NCBI GenBank assembly: GCA_934675045.1
Contig: CAKUPI010000055.1
Coordinates: forward strand, 1-9,530
Source of the DNA: an uncultured Eubacteriales bacterium
GTDB lineage: Bacteria; Bacillota; Clostridia; Oscillospirales; Butyricicoccaceae
Reading direction: 5' to 3'
Length of the DNA stretch: 9,530 nucleotides
The position numbers were made by a program, and so were the translations under genes. Shown piece by piece: positions 6,794-9,530 of this stretch (position 1 is its first letter; every line of letters begins with the position of its first letter). The notes under the pieces are model-generated. The model had not been told where the DNA came from. It did not search any database and saw nothing but the letters and a program-made list of their open reading frames with translations.

Positions 6794-7114
6794 ATGGGAA
6801 ATAACTACATGACCCTTATTTGGATAGCATTGATGATTGCAATTTTCTACTTCATGCTGATCCGCCCGCAGAAGAAAAAGGAAAAAGCCGACCGCATGCT
6901 GCGCAACAGCCTCAAGCCGGGCGATCAGATTGTGACCATCGGCGGATTTACCGGCCGTGTGCTCAATGTCAAAGACGATATCGTGACCTTTGAAACGGGC
7001 GCCGACAGAACCAAGCTGGCGATTAAAAAATGGGCGATTCAGTCCAAGGAAGGTCCTGTTGAAGAGACGAAGGCCGAAGAATTGCCGGAAGAAAGCGGCG
7101 AAAAGGCCGAGTAA
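6794..7114 (+). CDS. yajC: Preprotein translocase accessory subunit YajC
   Basis: YajC is a small membrane protein associated with SecDF and the SecYEG translocon. The 106-aa product has one N-terminal transmembrane helix (about 6-24, MTLIWIALMIAIFYFMLIRP). Next comes the diagnostic RPQKKKEKADRMLRNSLKPGDQIVTIGGFTGRV (23-55) and a small beta domain to about residue 85. The acidic tail (EETKAEELPEESGEKAE) is typically variable. The ATG at 6794 is set by a perfect AGGAGG (6781-6786) 7 nt upstream. In many bacteria secD and secF follow. Here the SCIFF peptide locus follows instead, as known in Clostridia. Transcription from its own promoter should stop at the 7134-7184 terminator. Confidence 0.95.
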   Translation: MGNNYMTLIWIALMIAIFYFMLIRPQKKKEKADRMLRNSLKPGDQIVTIGGFTGRVLNVKDDIVTFETGADRTKLAIKKWAIQSKEGPVEETKAEELPEESGEKAE

Positions 7115-7133
7115 TCCGGTACTGAAAGCCGAT

Positions 7134-7184
7134 CCCCCTGCATAAGTATCCTGTGTCGAACAAGATGCCGTGCAGGGGGTTTTT
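7134..7184 (+). terminator. Intrinsic terminator after yajC, overlapping the next gene's ribosome binding site
   Basis: CCCCCTGCA (7134-7142) pairs perfectly over 9 bp with TGCAGGGGG (7171-7179), followed by TTTTT (7180-7184). The 28-nt interior can fold further (ATCCTGT against ACAAGAT with one mismatch). The purine-rich 3' arm AGGGGG ends 7 nt before the ATG at 7187 and is the only Shine-Dalgarno candidate for that gene. Confidence 0.8.
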
Positions 7185-7186
7185 AT

Positions 7187-7603
7187 ATGAGCAAAACGAG
7201 AAGGCGGCCGGCGGAAAAAGCGGACAGCCGCCAAGCGGCGGCGGGGGAGATATCACCGAAGCGCATCGCTATTGCGCTGGGAGCCGGGCTGACGGTATTG
7301 CTGGCAGCTGCGCTGCTGCTGGCTGTGCTGACGGCCTTTGAGGTGCTGCCGCCCGGCCATGTCGGTGCCTATGCCGGCCTTTCCGTCTTTTTGGGCGGGC
7401 TGACAGGGTCGCTGATCGCGGGCGGAAGCAGGCATAAGCTGCTGGCGGCGCTTTTGACGGCGGCCGGGCTGCTCGGGCTTCTTCTGCTGATCGGCGCGTT
7501 GTTTTTTCACGCCCTGTTTCTGACAAAAAGTTTCCTGATGGTGTTGATTATTTTGCTCGTTTCATGTATGATAGGTAGTATGATTTCAACCGCATTACGT
7601 TAA
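7187..7603 (+). CDS. Small hydrophobic membrane protein, TIGR04086-like
   Basis: This 138-aa protein starts with a basic cytosolic segment (SKTRRRPAEKADSRQ). Four hydrophobic helices follow: about 26-48, 58-79, 83-106 and 110-137. Loops between them are short, as in integral membrane proteins. Size, topology and position between yajC and the SCIFF gene match the family I know as TIGR04086 (putative membrane protein), whose function is not established. That assignment rests on context and topology more than on a motif. The ATG at 7187 follows AGGGGG by 7 nt, but this site is the 3' arm of the preceding terminator, so translation may depend on hairpin state. The gene's 3' end carries the SCIFF promoter, and its stop codon touches the SCIFF ribosome binding site. 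A role in handling or exporting the peptide is speculation. Confidence 0.8.
   Translation: MSKTRRRPAEKADSRQAAAGEISPKRIAIALGAGLTVLLAAALLLAVLTAFEVLPPGHVGAYAGLSVFLGGLTGSLIAGGSRHKLLAALLTAAGLLGLLLLIGALFFHALFLTKSFLMVLIILLVSCMIGSMISTALR
7544..7572 (+). promoter_or_regulatory. Promoter of the SCIFF peptide gene, inside the upstream gene
   Basis: TTGATT (7544-7549) and TATGAT (7567-7572) are separated by exactly 17 bp. The start would be near 7579, about 39 nt before the SCIFF ATG. Its position inside coding sequence lowers certainty, because AT-rich codons there also encode a membrane helix. Confidence 0.6.
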
Positions 7604-7617
7604 AAGGAGCATCAGTC

Positions 7618-7761
7618 ATGAAACACGTTAAGACTATCAACAAAACCAACCTGAAGAAAACCGCTGTGGGCGGCGGCTGCGGCGAGTGCCAGACCTCCTG
7701 CCAGTCGGCCTGCAAGACGTCCTGCACTGTTGCGAATCAGAAGTGCGAGAAGCGTAGATAA
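7618..7761 (+). CDS. scfA: SCIFF ribosomally synthesised peptide precursor (six cysteines in forty-five residues)
   Basis: This 47-aa precursor peptide is the substrate of the downstream radical SAM enzyme. It begins MKHVKTINKTNL, the conserved leader. The core runs GGGCGECQTSCQSACKTSC and continues TVANQKCEKRR. The six cysteines are C21, C24, C28, C32, C36 and C43, the defining SCIFF pattern. In the characterised homologue CteA the maturase joins Cys32 to Thr37 by a thioether (from memory). Here Cys32 and Thr37 occupy the same positions, so the same link is expected but inferred. AAGGAG 8 nt upstream of the ATG supports the start. The gene has its own promoter and a terminator right after the stop, which suggests abundant, separate peptide mRNA. 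The biological role of SCIFF is not established. Confidence 0.95.
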   Translation: MKHVKTINKTNLKKTAVGGGCGECQTSCQSACKTSCTVANQKCEKRR

Positions 7762-7774
7762 CACAAAGCTGAAT

Positions 7775-7806
7775 CGGCAGGCATCCGCCGGGTGCCTGCC
7801 GTTTTT
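7775..7806 (+). terminator. Intrinsic terminator/attenuator between the SCIFF gene and its maturase gene
   Basis: CGGCAGGCA (7775-7783) pairs perfectly with TGCCTGCCG (7793-7801). Three more pairs (one G-U) extend the stem to a 3-nt loop, and TTTTT (7802-7806) follows directly. It lies 13 nt after the peptide stop. I found no promoter between it and the maturase start, so the maturase is probably made by partial readthrough. Confidence 0.85.
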
Positions 7807-7831
7807 GTGCGTAAAGGAGAGAAAAGCAAAA

Positions 7832-9196
7832 ATGGTACATTGTTTTGAGCAGGGGGACATCAGAATTGCCCTCGACGTCGCCAGCGGGGCGGTGCATCTG
7901 CTTGATCCCATGGCATACCGCCTGTGCGGCATGCTTACACCGCCTTTGGCCGAACAGTGCCCCGAGGAGATTGTAAAGGCGTTTGCGCCCGCAGAGGCCG
8001 CCGAAGTGCGTGAGGCCTACGGAGAACTGTACAGCCTGTATCGGGAAGGACTGCTGTTTTCAGAGGAAGAGGAACTGCCGGAATCGCTGATCAAGCCGGC
8101 CGAAAGCCCGGTCAAGGCACTGTGCCTGCATGTGTCGCATGACTGCAATCTGCGCTGCGGCTACTGCTTCGCCCAGACGGGTGACTTTGGCACGGTGCGT
8201 TCGCTGATGGATGCCGAAACCGCCCGCAAGGCCATTGATTTTGTCATTGAGCGCTCCGGCAAGCGCCGCAATATTGAAATCGACTTTTTCGGCGGCGAGC
8301 CGCTGATGGCGATGGACACGGTCCGCGCTGCAGTGGAGTATGCGCGCGAGCAGGGCAAAAAGCACGATAAGCAGTTTCGGTTCACCATCACGACCAACGG
8401 CGTGCTGCTAAGCGACGAAATCATCGAATACCTGAACCGCGAGATGTCCAATGTGGTATTGTCGCTGGACGGCCGCCGGCAGGTCAACGACGACATGCGA
8501 AAGACGGTGGCGGGCGGCGGAAGCTATGACATTGTGCTGCCGAAAATGCAAAAGCTGGTCAAAAACCGCGATCCGGAAAAGGATTATTACGTCCGCGGCA
8601 CCTACACGGCCAGGAACCTCGACTTTATCGAAGACGTGCTGTCGCTGTACCGCGCCGGGTTTGATCAGATTTCGGTCGAGCCGGTCACGGCGCCCGAAGG
8701 CTGCGGATACGAAATCAAGCAGTCGGACTTGCCGCGCATCCGCGAAGAATACCACAAGCTGGCGCAGACGATGGTCGAGATGCGCGACAAGGGCGAATGG
8801 TTCAACTTTTTCCACTTTAATGTCGACCTCGACCAGGGGCCGTGTGTGATCAAACGGCTGCGCGGCTGCGGCGCCGGCTGCGAATACGTGGCCGTTACGC
8901 CGGAGGGGGACATTTATCCCTGCCACCAGTTTGTCGGCGAAAAAGACTATTACATGGGCAATGTCAAAGAGGGCACCTTCAGCCGCAAGCACGCCCGCGC
9001 GTTTGCCGGGGTCAACGTGTACACCCGTCCGGCCTGCCGGGACTGCTGGGCCAAGTACTATTGCAGCGGTGGGTGCAGTGCCGCCAACTTCCATGCGCAC
9101 GGCCAGATTGATCAAAGCTATGAGATCGGCTGTGAGCTGGAAAAGATGCGTTTGGAGTGCGCCCTTTATCTGGCCGCGCACGACAGCCTGAAATAA
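7832..9196 (+). CDS. scfB: Thioether cross-link-forming SCIFF peptide maturase (radical SAM/SPASM)
   Basis: This cytosolic iron-sulfur enzyme uses S-adenosylmethionine radicals to form a Cys-to-Thr alpha-carbon thioether in the SCIFF peptide (family: CteB, Tte1186). The 454-aa protein has an N-terminal peptide-recognition (RRE-like) region (about 1-90). The radical SAM cluster motif is C105-NLR-C109-GY-C112, followed by DFFGGEPLM (151-159). The SPASM domain holds auxiliary-cluster cysteines C338, C346, C350 and C364, the CRDCWAKYYCSGGC set (C402, C405, C411, C415), and C434. All signature cysteines are present and length is normal. The ATG at 7832 was chosen because it gives the family N-terminus. 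AAGGAG at 7814-7819 is 12 nt upstream, a little far, which may keep translation low. The frame is open back into the SCIFF gene, but no conserved sequence is encoded there. The gene sits downstream of an attenuator-like terminator. Confidence 0.95.
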   Translation: MVHCFEQGDIRIALDVASGAVHLLDPMAYRLCGMLTPPLAEQCPEEIVKAFAPAEAAEVREAYGELYSLYREGLLFSEEEELPESLIKPAESPVKALCLHVSHDCNLRCGYCFAQTGDFGTVRSLMDAETARKAIDFVIERSGKRRNIEIDFFGGEPLMAMDTVRAAVEYAREQGKKHDKQFRFTITTNGVLLSDEIIEYLNREMSNVVLSLDGRRQVNDDMRKTVAGGGSYDIVLPKMQKLVKNRDPEKDYYVRGTYTARNLDFIEDVLSLYRAGFDQISVEPVTAPEGCGYEIKQSDLPRIREEYHKLAQTMVEMRDKGEWFNFFHFNVDLDQGPCVIKRLRGCGAGCEYVAVTPEGDIYPCHQFVGEKDYYMGNVKEGTFSRKHARAFAGVNVYTRPACRDCWAKYYCSGGCSAANFHAHGQIDQSYEIGCELEKMRLECALYLAAHDSLK

Positions 9197-9245
9197 AAAA
9201 ACCGCACCAAAACGCAGCCTGCTCCTTTGGGAGCAGGCTGCGTTT
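9191..9245. terminator. Bidirectional terminator between convergent genes
   Basis: AAACGCAGCCTGCTCC (9210-9225) pairs perfectly over 16 bp with the reverse complement at 9230-9245 around the loop TTTG. The A-rich run 9191-9201 at the end of the maturase gene gives a T-run on the minus strand 8 nt past the stem. On the plus strand only TTT closes the stem. It therefore serves the maturase gene and the convergent gene at 9260, with a clearer U-tract for the latter. Confidence 0.75.
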
Positions 9246-9259
9246 GCCGTTCAGACATA

Positions 9260-9530
9260 TCAGGCATAAATGTACTGGGCGCTGGCATACCCGGTGTGGC
9301 CGTTGTACTCGACAACATACCAGTTTTGCCACTGGCCCCAAACGGTCAGCTTCGCGCCGTTGGGCGCCTGCGTTACGGCGCCGGCGCGCAGGGAAGGGCG
9401 GCTGCGTATGTTGAGATTGCCGCCGGTCAACGCGACGGTGCCCTGCCGGGGAGGCTGCGCTTCAACAAAGGGAATGCCGAAGTACTCGCACAGGGAGAGG
9501 CCGAGCGCTCTTGCGATGACGCCGGTATGG
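9260..9530 (-). CDS. Cell-wall hydrolase-like protein, C-terminal part with SH3 domain (5' end outside window)
   Basis: The 89 visible codons end at TGA (9262-9260). The first part (HTGVIARALGLSLCEYFGIPF) resembles the final helix of N-acetylmuramoyl-L-alanine amidase domains, where ARALGLSLCEYFGI would close the catalytic domain. A short linker (VEAQPPRQG) leads to a bacterial SH3 domain, recognisable by LNIRSRPSL, LTVWGQWQNWYVVEYNG and HTGYASAQYIYA. SH3 domains of this type bind peptidoglycan or other wall ligands, so the product is probably an exported or phage-type wall hydrolase. The catalytic residues lie outside the window, so amidase activity is inferred. The gene converges on the SCIFF maturase gene and shares its terminator. 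Confidence 0.75.
   Translation of the reverse strand, partial: HTGVIARALGLSLCEYFGIPFVEAQPPRQGTVALTGGNLNIRSRPSLRAGAVTQAPNGAKLTVWGQWQNWYVVEYNGHTGYASAQYIYA

Noticed and set aside
7730..7831. Extension of the SCIFF maturase start into the SCIFF gene
   Set aside because: It would run through the terminator hairpin and part of the peptide gene, and it encodes no conserved residues. The ATG at 7832 gives the family-like N-terminus.
7612..7932. Minus-strand open frame across the SCIFF gene
   Set aside because: It lies opposite a clear six-cysteine precursor and the maturase start, with no ribosome binding site or family resemblance.
8408..9181. 257-codon minus-strand frame opposite the maturase
   Set aside because: Composition is that of an antisense shadow of the radical SAM gene, whose cysteine motifs are all intact on the plus strand.

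Overview
The window looks like a chromosomal segment of a fairly GC-rich anaerobic Clostridia member, probably Oscillospiraceae/Ruminococcaceae-like. The basis is the block tgt, yajC, a small TIGR04086-type membrane protein, the SCIFF peptide and its radical SAM maturase, which is characteristic of Clostridia. Strong AGGAGG-type ribosome binding sites and low-GC-Gram-positive-style promoters and terminators agree. The taxonomic level is an inference.

Layout. Positions 1-297 (minus) hold the 5' part of a Crp/Fnr-type regulator with a clear promoter. A divergent gene at 500-1996 encodes a 498-aa protein of unknown function. It carries near its C-terminus a short glycine-rich motif (IGIIGGADGP) best known from membrane beta subunits of sodium-pumping decarboxylases, and it ends at a strong terminator. 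An extended -10 promoter then drives rmuC (2158-3405), which overlaps tgt (3398-4528) by 8 bp. Between tgt and yajC lies an AT-richer gene (4630-6612) for a 660-aa DUF262 + DUF1524 (GmrSD/SspE/BrxU-like) nuclease with a RAMA-like tail. A perfect 12-bp direct repeat, which includes the tgt stop codon, flanks it. The right copy belongs to a two-unit tandem repeat just upstream of the yajC promoter. This looks like an acquired defence gene placed in a housekeeping locus.

From 6794 the core order resumes: yajC, a terminator whose 3' arm contains the next gene's Shine-Dalgarno, a small hydrophobic membrane protein (7187-7603), the 47-aa SCIFF precursor (7618-7761, absent from a gene list limited to longer ORFs), a second intrinsic terminator, and the SCIFF maturase (7832-9196). 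The SCIFF gene has its own good promoter inside the end of the upstream gene. The terminator after it should make peptide mRNA more abundant than maturase mRNA. A perfect 16-bp hairpin separates the maturase from a convergent gene at 9260-9530 (minus, partial) that ends in a bacterial SH3 domain and probably encodes a cell-wall hydrolase.

Functions: genome maintenance (RmuC), tRNA queuosine modification (Tgt), Sec translocation (YajC), a probable anti-phage nuclease, and a ribosomally made, thioether-crosslinked peptide (SCIFF plus maturase). The most interesting items are the repeat-flanked DUF262 insertion, the decarboxylase-type motif in a soluble unknown protein, and the hairpin/promoter arrangement around the SCIFF peptide.
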